DNA from: Clostridia bacterium 41_269
GTDB lineage: Bacteria > Bacillota > DTU086
Direction: 5' to 3'
Length of the DNA: 36,789 bases
Assembly: GCA_001508005.1 (NCBI GenBank)
Contig: LGEZ01000020.1
Span: 1 to 36,789 of the forward strand
The notes beneath the pieces were generated by a model. It worked only from the letters and a program-made list of their open reading frames with translations. It was not told where the DNA came from and made no database searches. Of the stretch, positions 26,931-34,534 are shown one piece after another (position 1 is the stretch's first letter; the number at the start of each line of letters is the position of its first letter). The position numbers and the translations under genes are program-made.

Positions 26931-28115
26931 TTACCCCTCCTCCCTGAATGTTAAAGGGTTCACTGTTTTATCCCTGGGCAGCGTTTCCACAGGAGGTGTT
27001 AAAAGAAACTGGCCTTGCTGTATCCATTCCTTAAGCTTCTGAGCAATTTCCCTGGCTTTATAAATGCTGGATAGGGGTGCTGTGGGAATTCTCCTGCCGT
27101 TTATCACTATTTCCCCCGACTTTAGTTCCTCATAGTTCACTTTGGCAATAACAGGTCTGCTGCGGCTCGGAACACCGTAGTCCAGTACCACCGTATATAT
27201 ATCCCTATCCCTAACTGAAGTGAACCTGACCATCTCTTCGTCCAAAATGGGTATGGGGATACCCACCCCCACAAACAGGGATACCCCGTACTTGTAGAAA
27301 ACTGCTGCCCTCAAAAATTCCGGGCTCATTTCTTTCAGATTGCCTATGAGGCTTAAGGTTCCCGCAGCACCAATGGGAACACCCAGCTCATTTCTTTCCA
27401 CCTTTGATTTGTGCTGGGTTCCATGCCAGGCTACATATCCCCTGGCTCCGCCCAAAAATATTGCCGTACCTATCCCTATAGTTCTGTATTCAGGATCGTT
27501 TAGAAGAGGGCTCAGCTGGCCTGAAGTGGAATAGGTTACGTTTCCAAACCTCGGCAGTAGGACCCCCATATAAGTGTAAAGGGTTCTGTCCGTGGAATTG
27601 GTTGCTGCAGCATAGTTCTGATAAGCATTTCTGGGATTAAAAAGTATAGCTTCGTTTATGGATTCTAAATCAATGTATCCTTCCACCTCTTTGTTGGGGT
27701 AGCAGTCCGTCCTCTTTCCATACGCCCTGAGATAAACCTTTTTACCCCTTACCAGTTCCTCAATGACATGGGCACCGCCGTATGTTTCACCGTTTCTTTC
27801 CGAAAGCTCCGTAGCCCCGAGATAAGCATCCACAGCTGCGATGCCGCCGTAGGCAGGTACATCATTAAGCCAAATCTTCGCCATTTTAATGGGGGGATCA
27901 CTGTGGCCAAAATTGAGAAATACCCCCGATGAACACATGGGACCAAAAGTTCCCGTGGTAACAACATCAACTTTTTTAGCAACTTCCTTAATGCCCTGCT
28001 CTTCCACCATAGGGATTATTTCCTCAGCGGTAACAACCACTGCTTCTCCCTTTTTAATACGCTCATTTATTTCTTCATAAGTCTTCTTAATACCCAACTT
28101 AAAACCCACCCCCAT
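26931..28115 (-). CDS. homocysteine biosynthesis protein (COG1900/DUF39), L-aspartate semialdehyde sulfurtransferase
   Basis: Converts aspartate semialdehyde to homocysteine using a sulfide-derived persulfide, bypassing O-acetylhomoserine. 394 residues, without the CBS pair that some homologues carry. Conserved cysteines are C61 in TFGPMCSSGVFLNFGHSDPP and C138 in YGKRTDCYPNKEV; their 77-residue separation equals that of the pair I recall as essential in the Methanosarcina enzyme. Other marks: GGAHVIEELVRGKKVYLRAYG, GTAIFLGGARGYVAWHGTQH and GLPRF-like LLPRFGNVTYSTSG. The start is uncertain: ATG at 28115 or the TTG 18 bases later (GIKKTYEEI), which has GGGGGTGGG upstream. It starts about 6 bases after the RAMP-like gene. 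Confidence 0.92.
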   Translation of the reverse strand: MGVGFKLGIKKTYEEINERIKKGEAVVVTAEEIIPMVEEQGIKEVAKKVDVVTTGTFGPMCSSGVFLNFGHSDPPIKMAKIWLNDVPAYGGIAAVDAYLGATELSERNGETYGGAHVIEELVRGKKVYLRAYGKRTDCYPNKEVEGYIDLESINEAILFNPRNAYQNYAAATNSTDRTLYTYMGVLLPRFGNVTYSTSGQLSPLLNDPEYRTIGIGTAIFLGGARGYVAWHGTQHKSKVERNELGVPIGAAGTLSLIGNLKEMSPEFLRAAVFYKYGVSLFVGVGIPIPILDEEMVRFTSVRDRDIYTVVLDYGVPSRSRPVIAKVNYEELKSGEIVINGRRIPTAPLSSIYKAREIAQKLKEWIQQGQFLLTPPVETLPRDKTVNPLTFREEG

Positions 28116-28121
28116 ATAGAT

Positions 28122-28988
28122 TTAGACCAGATACCAGATGCCGTTGTGCCCTATTCTGAATTCAGCACTGTTCCCATGGGGATAAATAAGTGTCCCGGGA
28201 ACCCAGTACGCTTCCTCCTGACCGAAATGTACATGTCCCCCTAAATGGTCCACCCGTCCCCTGATGGGCTCCTTCACTCCGTAGATGTTTACAATCTTCC
28301 CTTCTGCGTTGTCAATGAATGCATGGGACAAAAGGGAAGAGGGAACCTCGTAACTTATAATCACCTCGTCTCTTTCGAGAAGAAATCTTATTCCATCTAT
28401 GGAAAATAGAAAATCTTCTCCTTTGGCAGAACCAACTTCCCTAAGCTCTTCCAAAACTATTCTGCCCAATCCGTAATTAATTTCCTCTCCTACCCAAAGC
28501 TGCTTTAAAGCAAGGAGCCAGCTTCTAAAACCTTCCATTTCTGCCCCATTCTTTACGAACACATACCCCACAAGATAATTGTCATTCCCCTTAACTCCGT
28601 CTTTGGGCATAAGAAACTCTGATTCCGAAAGGTTTCGGGGCAGACCGTACTGCATTCCAGCTTTTGAAGATACAAACCGGCCTGAAAAATCCAGCAGAGA
28701 CAAACCCTTTTTCCCGTAGAGAAGGGTGCCCTCAGGGGTAAGTCTGGGGTAAAAAGCATTTACGCCGTCATCGGAAAGGAAAAAGGTGCTGAATTTAAAA
28801 AACTCATCTAAGCGGCGCATATGCCCCGTGGAAGCGCTGCTGTTCCTGGACAGAGAAGCCGCAAAGGCACCCATCATATTGATGGGCGGTATGTAATATC
28901 TGGTTCTTTCAAAGCCCATAGAATCGTTATACCCCACAATAATGGGCGTTTTTATTTTAAAGCTCAGATAATACCCTTTATAAGACAA
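28122..28988 (-). CDS. RAMP-superfamily-like protein, first gene of the SAM-riboswitch operon
   Basis: A 288-residue protein that looks like a CRISPR RAMP (Cas5/Cas7/Cmr/Csm) fold. The first strand is YYLSFKIKTPIIVGYNDSMG. RTRYYIPPINMMGAFAASLS (residues 28-47) matches the 'IPGSSLKGALR' type motif. GEEINYGLGRIVLEEL (167-182) matches the glycine-rich RAMP loop, and YWVPGTLIYP lies near the end. I cannot assign it to a named subtype, and no Cas10 is nearby. Start: the TTG at 28988 has GGAGG 7 bases upstream (MSYKGYYLSFK); a TTG 48 bases earlier has no good site. It stands between the riboswitch and the COG1900 gene, spaced by about 6 bases, so it is cotranscribed with homocysteine synthesis. Its role there is unknown. 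Confidence 0.62.
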   Translation of the reverse strand: MSYKGYYLSFKIKTPIIVGYNDSMGFERTRYYIPPINMMGAFAASLSRNSSASTGHMRRLDEFFKFSTFFLSDDGVNAFYPRLTPEGTLLYGKKGLSLLDFSGRFVSSKAGMQYGLPRNLSESEFLMPKDGVKGNDNYLVGYVFVKNGAEMEGFRSWLLALKQLWVGEEINYGLGRIVLEELREVGSAKGEDFLFSIDGIRFLLERDEVIISYEVPSSLLSHAFIDNAEGKIVNIYGVKEPIRGRVDHLGGHVHFGQEEAYWVPGTLIYPHGNSAEFRIGHNGIWYLV

Positions 28989-29057
28989 TTTTTTTCCTCC
29001 AAAAAGAATTTTTATTTTATTTCTCCAAAAGTCCAAAATAAACTTCTAAATTCAATG

Positions 29058-29087
29058 AAAAACCCCTTCTGGAAATCAGAAGAGGTT
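29058..29087 (-). terminator. riboswitch-controlled terminator
   Basis: AACCTCTTCTG and CAGAAGGGGTT (one wobble-type bulge) around ATTTC, followed by TTTTTC on the minus strand. Its 5' arm CCTCTT is complementary to AAGAGG in the 3' side of riboswitch P1, the expected antiterminator pairing. Confidence 0.9.
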
Positions 29088-29100
29088 TAAATACAATCCT

Positions 29101-29209
29101 CCTCTTATCTCCCAGAATTACTTCTGCAGGATTTGGCACCTTCTAGCCTCTAAGGGCTAGGGTTGCCGGGCTTCACAGGGCCAGTCCCTCCGCCTCTCTT
29201 GATAAGAGG
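29101..29209 (-). promoter_or_regulatory. SAM-I (S-box) riboswitch
   Basis: On the minus strand the aptamer has a 9-bp P1 (CCTCTTATC with GATAAGAGG), the AGAGAGGCGGAGGGACTGGCCC core, the GAAGCCCGGCAACC element, a P3 arm (CTAGCC with GGCTAG), AAGGTGCCAAATCCTGCAG, and GGGAGATAAGAGG closing. These are the conserved S-box core elements in the right order. High SAM should stabilise the downstream terminator and shut off the RAMP-like/COG1900/NIL-ferredoxin/UPF0280 operon, in keeping with feedback on methionine synthesis. Confidence 0.97.
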
Positions 29210-29237
29210 TCATCCACAGTTGTATTTAATTGACACC

Positions 29238-29267
29238 AGTCTACATTACCATTCCTCAAACAGTCAA
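29238..29267 (-). promoter_or_regulatory. probable promoter of the riboswitch operon
   Basis: TTGACT (29262-29267) and TAGACT (29238-29243) with 18 bases between them, ending about 28 bases before the aptamer. The -10 is imperfect; the rest of 29270-29438 holds nothing I can name. Confidence 0.5.
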
Positions 29268-29439
29268 ATGCTCATATAACCCAAATACGCCTATTAAAAT
29301 TTACTTTGCTCCTTATTGCATTTGATTCTTTAAAAATCCTAATAGGATAATCTCTTTTACCCTTTTCCCAAATCATATTCCTAAATTATACAGACTTTTC
29401 TATTTTATTTTTACTCCCGCTTTTTGTTTTCTACAATAG

Positions 29440-29464
29440 AAAAAGGGGAAGTTTATCTCCCCTA
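29440..29464 (-). terminator. terminator of the CARF-HTH gene
   Basis: AGGGGA and TCCCCT pair around GATAAACT, followed by TTTTT on the minus strand, directly after the stop codon. Confidence 0.8.
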
Positions 29465-29465
29465 T

Positions 29466-30353
29466 CTAGTTTGTGACCATGTTATCCTCCTCTTCTTCTT
29501 CCATAAGGGCAAAATATGGAGCAAATTCCGCAATAAGCCTGCTTCTATCCACATTTCCCTCTGTGCAGCCCAACCATTCCCTGAACTTTTCATATACACT
29601 GCGGAGCTGATTGGCAACGGTCTGTTCACTTTTATAAAGCTCCGCTGCAATGGCAGCATTGCCCAACCCCCGGCAGACTAAATATACCACTTCTCTTTCT
29701 GCCTGTGTAAGCCAGTGCTCAATGAACTCCTTTTTTCTTTTCATTTGGCTGGCTCGATTCAACTTTTCATACCAGTGGGCAACTTTGTTTGGGTCATCAA
29801 GCTCCGATACTGTCTCCATCAGTATCTTACCTTCACTCCAGCGAAGCACGGGTATGGGTACAAGCCAAACCCTCTCGCCAGAGGATAAATGAAGGCACCG
29901 TTCTGAACCAGGCTGCCAGCCCTCAGTAATCAAGTGCCAAACTTTATCATCAGGACCAAAAAGAAGCTGGGCAACCACCATGCCCATAATTCCCATAACT
30001 TTGCGGCCGCCGGATATGCAGAAATGCACAGTGCCTTTCTTTCTTAAGCGACGCACTTCACGGTAAAGGGTGCCCATAAGCCCCCGGATATCCCTTTCAC
30101 TGCAAAAATCCTTAACTATCCCTTTGTCTGAAACCACAGGAACGCACCTGAGCTCAATCCCCTTATAAAAGCTTTCCCTTTCAAATTCCTTTTGAACAAC
30201 GGAAAGGGCATCCAGCACCCTTTTTGTATCCGTATAAATAACCACCACTTCATCTATTTTCTCCCCATCTTTAAGCAGGTGATCTAAAGTTATGGTCACA
30301 ACCTGCGGTTCCACCCCTAAAGTAGCAATTAAAGAGCAGTGAGTGCCGGCCAA
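29466..30353 (-). CDS. CARF-type (Cas_NE0113/Csx14-like) sensor fused to LuxR-type HTH
   Basis: A 295-residue two-domain protein. Residues 1-170 follow the Cas_NE0113/CARF-like plan: LIATLGVEPQVVTITLDHLL at the start (nucleotide-binding loop after strand 1), VVVIYTDTKRV, and HFCISGGRKVMGIMGMVVAQ (GGRK motif, residues 115-118) with GPDDKVWHLIT. Such domains bind, and in ring nucleases cleave, cyclic oligoadenylates made by type III CRISPR systems. Residues 215-262 (LTQAEREVVYLVCRGLGNAA plus a TVANQLRSVYEKFREWLG recognition helix) are a LuxR/GerE HTH. I infer a transcription factor controlled by a CRISPR second messenger. The tail is very acidic. Start TTG at 30353 with AGAGGTG upstream. Confidence 0.8.
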   Translation of the reverse strand: MAGTHCSLIATLGVEPQVVTITLDHLLKDGEKIDEVVVIYTDTKRVLDALSVVQKEFERESFYKGIELRCVPVVSDKGIVKDFCSERDIRGLMGTLYREVRRLRKKGTVHFCISGGRKVMGIMGMVVAQLLFGPDDKVWHLITEGWQPGSERCLHLSSGERVWLVPIPVLRWSEGKILMETVSELDDPNKVAHWYEKLNRASQMKRKKEFIEHWLTQAEREVVYLVCRGLGNAAIAAELYKSEQTVANQLRSVYEKFREWLGCTEGNVDRSRLIAEFAPYFALMEEEEEDNMVTN

Positions 30354-30502
30354 AACTGTTCACCTCTATTCCAATTAAATACAATTAAGAAAAAAATGGG
30401 TAATCAGTACGCGTGGAGTTTTAAAAACCCAACCCCCCTCTACTAGTTAATTAAACATATTGACCCTTATATAAAAACCAAGCTTAAATTAAAAAACAAA
30501 AA

Positions 30503-32050
30503 TTAATAACACACAGGGGCAACTCGTATACAGTTCCTCCCCTCCATTTTTGCTCTATAAAGGGCCTCATCGGCTCTGCTCAAAAATGTATTTAAATCTT
30601 CATTTTTTAAAGTATCCAAACCCGTTACCCTAAAGCTAGCCGTGATTTTTATTCGTTTACCTTCATATAATATCTCTTCTTTCTCTATATCTCTTTTAAT
30701 CCTGCTCACCACAGAAAGGGTATCCTTTAATGATGCATTGGGAAGCAGAATAATAAACTCCTCTCCCCCGTATCTGCCGAGAATGTCCCCCGACCTTATA
30801 TTGCGCCTGCATATTTCAGAAACTTTTTTCAAAACAAAATCCCCAGCCTGATGTCCAAATTCATCATTAATGTCTTTAAAGAAATCCAGATCAAAAATCA
30901 CACAGGAAAAACTGCCATTTTGTTTCTTTGCTTTTTCAAGCTCAATTTCGCACCTCTCAAATAAATATCTTCTGTTGTATACACCAGTAAGATCATCATA
31001 GACAGCAAGCCTGTATAGATTTTCCATTGCAAAAATATAATCTGTAACATCCGCTGCCGTGATAAGAAAACCCACCCTATTCCCCTTCTTATCCATCAAC
31101 CTTGAGGCTTTAAGGGAATAGTATCTCTTCTCCACTCTGTCTTCCGTTTCTATATGTACATCCATGCCGTTAAATATTTTTTTAACCAGCTCGTCATTAA
31201 GCACCCTATTAATCTTCTGCCTGCCTCTTTCCCTTTTCAAATTTTTGAATATGCGTTCTGCTGAATCATTGAAATCCACTATATAACCATTAGAATCCAC
31301 AACAATGAGCCCATCTTTTGAGTACTTAAACACCACATCCTTAGCCAGGGGGCGAAGATCAAGTAAATCATACTTAAACATCGCCACAAAAAACATGATG
31401 CAGTATATGCTTCCCACAAAGGGTCCCCAGTCAATGCCATAAGGGGAAACATTGAAAAAATTAAGGAAAAAAGTCAGCCATGGAGGAAGGGAAGCAAAAA
31501 ACATAATTCTGCACTGGGCTTTAAGGAAACCATAGGAATTCCTGCACTGCTTGTAATAAAAATAAGAAGCAACTATCACACTAAAGGTTAAAAAAGCTCC
31601 ATAAACCACATACCAGGGACCTTTCTCAACATAAAGAATGGGAAACAAAAGATCCGTTCTCGCTTCCACACTGGTGTAATACAAATGGTGCCAATCATTG
31701 GTCATGCGGACAATAACAATGGCAGCAGAAAGGGCAAAAATCATTGCTTTTATATAAGGGTTCAAAAATTTTTCCCTGTTGGTATACTGCACAGCAAGGA
31801 GCAGCCAAAGAGCTGGTATAAAGGGCAATCCAATATATTTGAGCGCATTCCACCGCAGCATGCTTTCAAGAGCAGTGGCCCTCAGTTCTAAACCGTATCC
31901 CAAAGAATATACAGCAACTGCTGCACAAAAGCATGCAAATAATTTTGAAATTTCATTCTTTTTAAAAAAGTAAGAATATGCTCCCGTAAAAAGCATTACT
32001 ATAGCAAACGAAAAAAGAAACCCGCTTAAAACAACATTTAGAAGTTCCAC
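30503..32050 (-). CDS. membrane diguanylate cyclase (7TM sensor-PAS-GGDEF)
   Basis: A 515-residue protein. Residues 1-225 form about seven hydrophobic helices like the N-terminal 7TM domain of some histidine kinases (LSGFLFSFAIVMLFTGAYSY first; WHHLYYTSVEAR and GPWYVVYGAFLTFSVIVASY later). A PAS domain follows (about 235-340, DGLIVVDSNGYIVDFNDSAE). The GGDEF domain begins near residue 349 (DDLTGVYNRRYLFERCEIEL) with the active-site loop GRYGGEEFIILLPN. The inhibitory I-site RSGD sits five residues before GGEEF. It should make c-di-GMP and be product-inhibited. The GTG start has no well-spaced site and is uncertain. It sits between two CRISPR-accessory genes in the same direction. Confidence 0.9.
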   Translation of the reverse strand: MELLNVVLSGFLFSFAIVMLFTGAYSYFFKKNEISKLFACFCAAVAVYSLGYGLELRATALESMLRWNALKYIGLPFIPALWLLLAVQYTNREKFLNPYIKAMIFALSAAIVIVRMTNDWHHLYYTSVEARTDLLFPILYVEKGPWYVVYGAFLTFSVIVASYFYYKQCRNSYGFLKAQCRIMFFASLPPWLTFFLNFFNVSPYGIDWGPFVGSIYCIMFFVAMFKYDLLDLRPLAKDVVFKYSKDGLIVVDSNGYIVDFNDSAERIFKNLKRERGRQKINRVLNDELVKKIFNGMDVHIETEDRVEKRYYSLKASRLMDKKGNRVGFLITAADVTDYIFAMENLYRLAVYDDLTGVYNRRYLFERCEIELEKAKKQNGSFSCVIFDLDFFKDINDEFGHQAGDFVLKKVSEICRRNIRSGDILGRYGGEEFIILLPNASLKDTLSVVSRIKRDIEKEEILYEGKRIKITASFRVTGLDTLKNEDLNTFLSRADEALYRAKMEGRNCIRVAPVCY

Positions 32051-32102
32051 CTCTTTTGAAGCGCCCTCCTGTATAATTGTATTCTATTTTTATAACTCTG
32101 CT

Positions 32103-32122
32103 GCCGCTGCTACCCTAGCAGC
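32103..32122 (-). other. stem-loop between Csx15-like and GGDEF genes
   Basis: GCTGCTA and TAGCAGC pair perfectly around GGG, about 55 bases upstream of the diguanylate cyclase start. No T-run follows, so it is not a standard terminator; a strong GGAGGTGA nearby is not followed by a usable start codon. Confidence 0.4.
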
Positions 32123-32165
32123 ATTAAATGTCTTTAAAGGTCACCTCCTACACTTTTAAAGCAGT

Positions 32166-32552
32166 TTAGTCGTACCGCTTTTCCCTTGCCCTTTCCCTAA
32201 CTTCTTGAAGGTTCACAACTTCCGCAACCTCAAACTCCGGGGGAATACTCCCTTCCTTTTGACGCAGGCGCACCACAGGAGGAAAGTAGCCGCACCTTCC
32301 GTGCAGTTCCGCTAATAACACAGCAGTTATTATATTTAATGAAGGAGGGTTAATAAGAATGGGAAGAGACTGCCACTCTTTTGCTGTAAGACCTACCCTG
32401 TCTGCTATATCCACCACCTGCTGAACGATGGGCTTTTGGGGATCAATTTGCGTTTTTATCTCAACAACCCGACTTATTTCCCTTCCGGTTATCTGCTCCA
32501 GCTGTTTTTGATGAGCTTCAGTTAAAGGATGAGAAAAATTAAGCACTATCAA
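32166..32552 (-). CDS. Csx15-like CRISPR-associated protein
   Basis: A 128-residue protein. The start MIVLNFSHPLTEAHQKQLEQ, the centre LTAKEWQSLPILINPPSLNI, then AVLLAELHGRCGYFPPVVRL and VAEVVNLQEVRERAREKR near the end, match the Csx15 family as I remember it; these are CARF-like proteins linked to type III CRISPR and regarded as cyclic-oligoadenylate binding or degrading (ring nuclease) proteins. The start is the TTG at 32552 with AGGAGG 8 bases upstream; in-frame codons up to 32591 belong to the leader. It is first in a possible Csx15-GGDEF-CARF/HTH run. The reaction is not provable from sequence. Confidence 0.78.
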   Translation of the reverse strand: MIVLNFSHPLTEAHQKQLEQITGREISRVVEIKTQIDPQKPIVQQVVDIADRVGLTAKEWQSLPILINPPSLNIITAVLLAELHGRCGYFPPVVRLRQKEGSIPPEFEVAEVVNLQEVRERAREKRYD

Positions 32553-32961
32553 AATCACAGCCTCCTGCATTGAAAAAATAAAATACAGCACTAAAAAGGC
32601 ACTTTCAATATAAAATAATATCCATAATTAACTTTTCATACCATATCCATTAGTTACCCATATTATTAGTAGTTTTTTACTATAAATAATTATTTTCGAA
32701 AATAAGAAAACAACTGACGCTCCTTTTCAAAAATTTTTACCATTTTTCAATTTTTGACATACTCTCTGCAATTCCTGTCCCTATTACAAAATTAACCTGG
32801 TATATAACATATATAATCTGGCCAAGCTTTTTGCAAAGTCTCTACCAGCAAAATCGCCGCTTTGATTTCCAATCAAATTTTAATTAAAAAATATATTGAT
32901 TGAACAGTTTATTCTTACTTGAGAGGAACAAGCGTTTAATAAGAATCAAGGAGTGAAATAA
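32553..32961. other. divergent intergenic region, AT-rich
   Basis: About 400 bases between the Csx15-like gene (minus) and the EEP-family gene (plus). It must hold both promoters; a TTGACA at about 32753 has no good -10 at normal spacing. No gene or RNA motif seen. Confidence 0.5.
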
Positions 32962-33705
32962 ATGGCTTTATGTGTGATTACCTGGAACATAAAAGCAGGG
33001 AAAAACCCAGACGGCAGTTGTCCCATACCAAGAACAGCAAATTTGGACAAAATGGCAAAGGTAATTAAAAATTCCGGAGCTTCAATTGCCAGCCTCCAAG
33101 AAGTAGATGCCTGCACAGCCCGTTCCGGTAGTATTCATCAGGCTGAATATATTGCCAGCAGGCTTTCGATGCTTACCGGTAAAAAATGGTTTTACAGGTA
33201 TATCACTTCTATTAAAATGAATCCAGGATACTACGGCAATGCAATAATCAGCATGTATCCTTTAACAACAGCATTAAGAGTTTTACTGCCTAAAGTAAAC
33301 AGCTTTGAAAATCGCAGCTTTCTTCTAGTCCGCACTGATTTTGACAACGGCTATTTGTATGCAGGAACATTTCACCTGGGATTAAAGGGTGATCAGTCTG
33401 TCCAAGCCCAGCTGATAAAGGATTTGTTAAATAAAAGGGGTTACTCAAACGAGAAACTTATTATAGGTGGAGACTTAAATGATGATGAAAATTCAAAACC
33501 GTACAGCATAATGCTGCACAATGCATTTCCCATGACCGATGCTGGACCTAGGGGAATGGGCACATTACAATGCTTCAAAAATCCCAATAGTCCCAAGATT
33601 GACTTTTGGTTTGTGCGAGGTGTTTCAGTAGATACCTCAAAAAGCCGGGTAATACAGATTGATATATCAGACCATCGTCCCGTAGTAGTTTGCATAAAAG
33701 TTTAA
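32962..33705 (+). CDS. endonuclease/exonuclease/phosphatase family protein
   Basis: A 247-residue metal-dependent hydrolase of the EEP (DNase I-like) fold. Motifs in order: VITWNIKAGKNPDGS (Asn), ASIASLQEVDACTARSG (catalytic Glu), GTFHLGLKGDQSVQAQLIKD (His), LIIGGDLNDDENSKP (Asp/Asn), and IDISDHRPVVVCIKV (Asp-His). All catalytic residues are present. It lacks a signal peptide, so it acts inside the cell; the substrate could be DNA, RNA, or a phosphodiester/phosphoinositide-like compound. AAGGAGTG precedes the ATG. Its position beside CRISPR-associated genes suggests nuclease activity but does not prove it. Confidence 0.88.
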   Translation: MALCVITWNIKAGKNPDGSCPIPRTANLDKMAKVIKNSGASIASLQEVDACTARSGSIHQAEYIASRLSMLTGKKWFYRYITSIKMNPGYYGNAIISMYPLTTALRVLLPKVNSFENRSFLLVRTDFDNGYLYAGTFHLGLKGDQSVQAQLIKDLLNKRGYSNEKLIIGGDLNDDENSKPYSIMLHNAFPMTDAGPRGMGTLQCFKNPNSPKIDFWFVRGVSVDTSKSRVIQIDISDHRPVVVCIKV

Positions 33706-33773
33706 GCCTATTTGCCGCTGTATATGGGAGAAAACCGTTTACCTGATTAACCTGCCGTCCGTAATTTAAAACC

Positions 33774-33799
33774 AAAAACCTGGGCTAAGCACCCAGGAG
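33774..33799 (-). terminator. intrinsic terminator, minus strand
   Basis: CCTGGG and CCCAGG pair around TGCTTAG, followed by TTTTTGG on the minus strand. On the plus strand the hairpin could weakly end the EEP transcript, but it lacks a T-run there. Confidence 0.75.
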
Positions 33800-33995
33800 C
33801 ATTTGCAAATTATTTATAACTATAAACCTTCTATAAAATTTTTTTCATAAGCCTCCTTGACTCCAGATATTTCAATCATTTAACAAATCAACACCTCCTA
33901 ACAAAATATTTCTCTAATAACTTCAGCTGATATTCGCGCCGTTTAAATACAGTATTAAAAATTAAAGAGTTATTCAGCACGCAAGTATTTACCAA

Positions 33996-34028
33996 AAAAG
34001 GGGTCTTTATCATTTTTATAGACCCCTG
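33996..34028 (-). terminator. terminator of the lipoprotein gene
   Basis: AGGGGTCT and AGACCCCT form a perfect 8-bp stem, followed by TTTTTT on the minus strand. Confidence 0.9.
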
Positions 34029-34055
34029 AATTCAAATTTGCGGATTATTTTTATA

Positions 34056-34454
34056 TTAAAATCCAGAAATGTCTTTAATTCTGTACTTGGTAGCATTATC
34101 TTCCATAATTACCGCTTTGAATTTCCATGTGCCGCCAGGCTCAAGATTGTTAGTATTATCTAAAGTGCTTCCTACCTGAGCTCCTGAATCATCATAAAGA
34201 TTTATTTCCACTTGAACATATGAATATTCTTTATCTGTATTATTTTTTACCGTACCAACCACGTACCTTGTACCGAATTCATCTTTCACAATTGACGAAT
34301 CCAGAAGTTCTAAATCAGCTTTTTCACTTTTTGAGGTTTCAGTCGATTTTGCAGGTTCATTGTTCGACTTACTACTTGAACTATCAGTGCATCCTGCAAC
34401 TGCAATAAACATGAGTAAAAGAACAGCAATAAGAACTACCTTTTTTCTTAACAT
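34056..34454 (-). CDS. lipoprotein with FxLYD-like domain
   Basis: A 132-residue exported lipoprotein. The signal peptide MLRKKVVLIAVLLLMFIAVA ends in the lipobox AVAGC (Cys22), so it should be lipid-anchored on the outer face of the membrane. A Ser/Lys/Glu-rich linker (about 23-47) leads to a beta-sandwich of about 80 residues with YVVGTVKNNTDKEYSYVQVE, INLYDDSGAQVGSTLDNTNN and LEPGGTWKFKAVI, the pattern of FxLYD domains. Function unknown. AAAGGGGG precedes the ATG. It stands alone next to the CRISPR array and is not obviously part of that system. Confidence 0.88.
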   Translation of the reverse strand: MLRKKVVLIAVLLLMFIAVAGCTDSSSSKSNNEPAKSTETSKSEKADLELLDSSIVKDEFGTRYVVGTVKNNTDKEYSYVQVEINLYDDSGAQVGSTLDNTNNLEPGGTWKFKAVIMEDNATKYRIKDISGF

Positions 34455-34504
34455 TTAACATTCCCCCTTTTAAATAATCTTCACTTTCTTTTCTTCGCTT
34501 AAAA

Positions 34505-34534
34505 AAAGAATTAAAAAGGCTTTAAGCTGAAAAC
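34505..34534 (-). repeat. degenerate terminal CRISPR repeat
   Basis: The 12 bases ending at 34534 match the last 12 of the repeat with one change (TAAGCTGAAAAC versus TAGGCTGAAAAC), while the other 18 have drifted. It lies 36 bases from the first good repeat, the normal spacer length, so it is a decayed repeat at the old (leader-distal) end. Confidence 0.65.

Larger units (their letters stand above)
33706..34055. other. intergenic region with two minus-strand terminators and a possible tiny transcript
   Basis: Holds the terminators described separately (33777-33799 and 33996-34028). Between them the minus strand has two strong ribosome-binding-like sites (AGGAGGTG and AAGGAGG), the second before a five-codon frame and the first followed, at a long 14-base spacing, by an 18-19-codon frame reading MIEISGVKEAYEKNFIEGL. 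No annotated family; could be leader peptides, a small RNA or nothing. Confidence 0.35.

Noticed and set aside
32753-32790. TTGACA as promoter of the EEP-family gene
   Set aside because: No acceptable -10 at 16-19 bases downstream and about 170 bases from the start; left unassigned.
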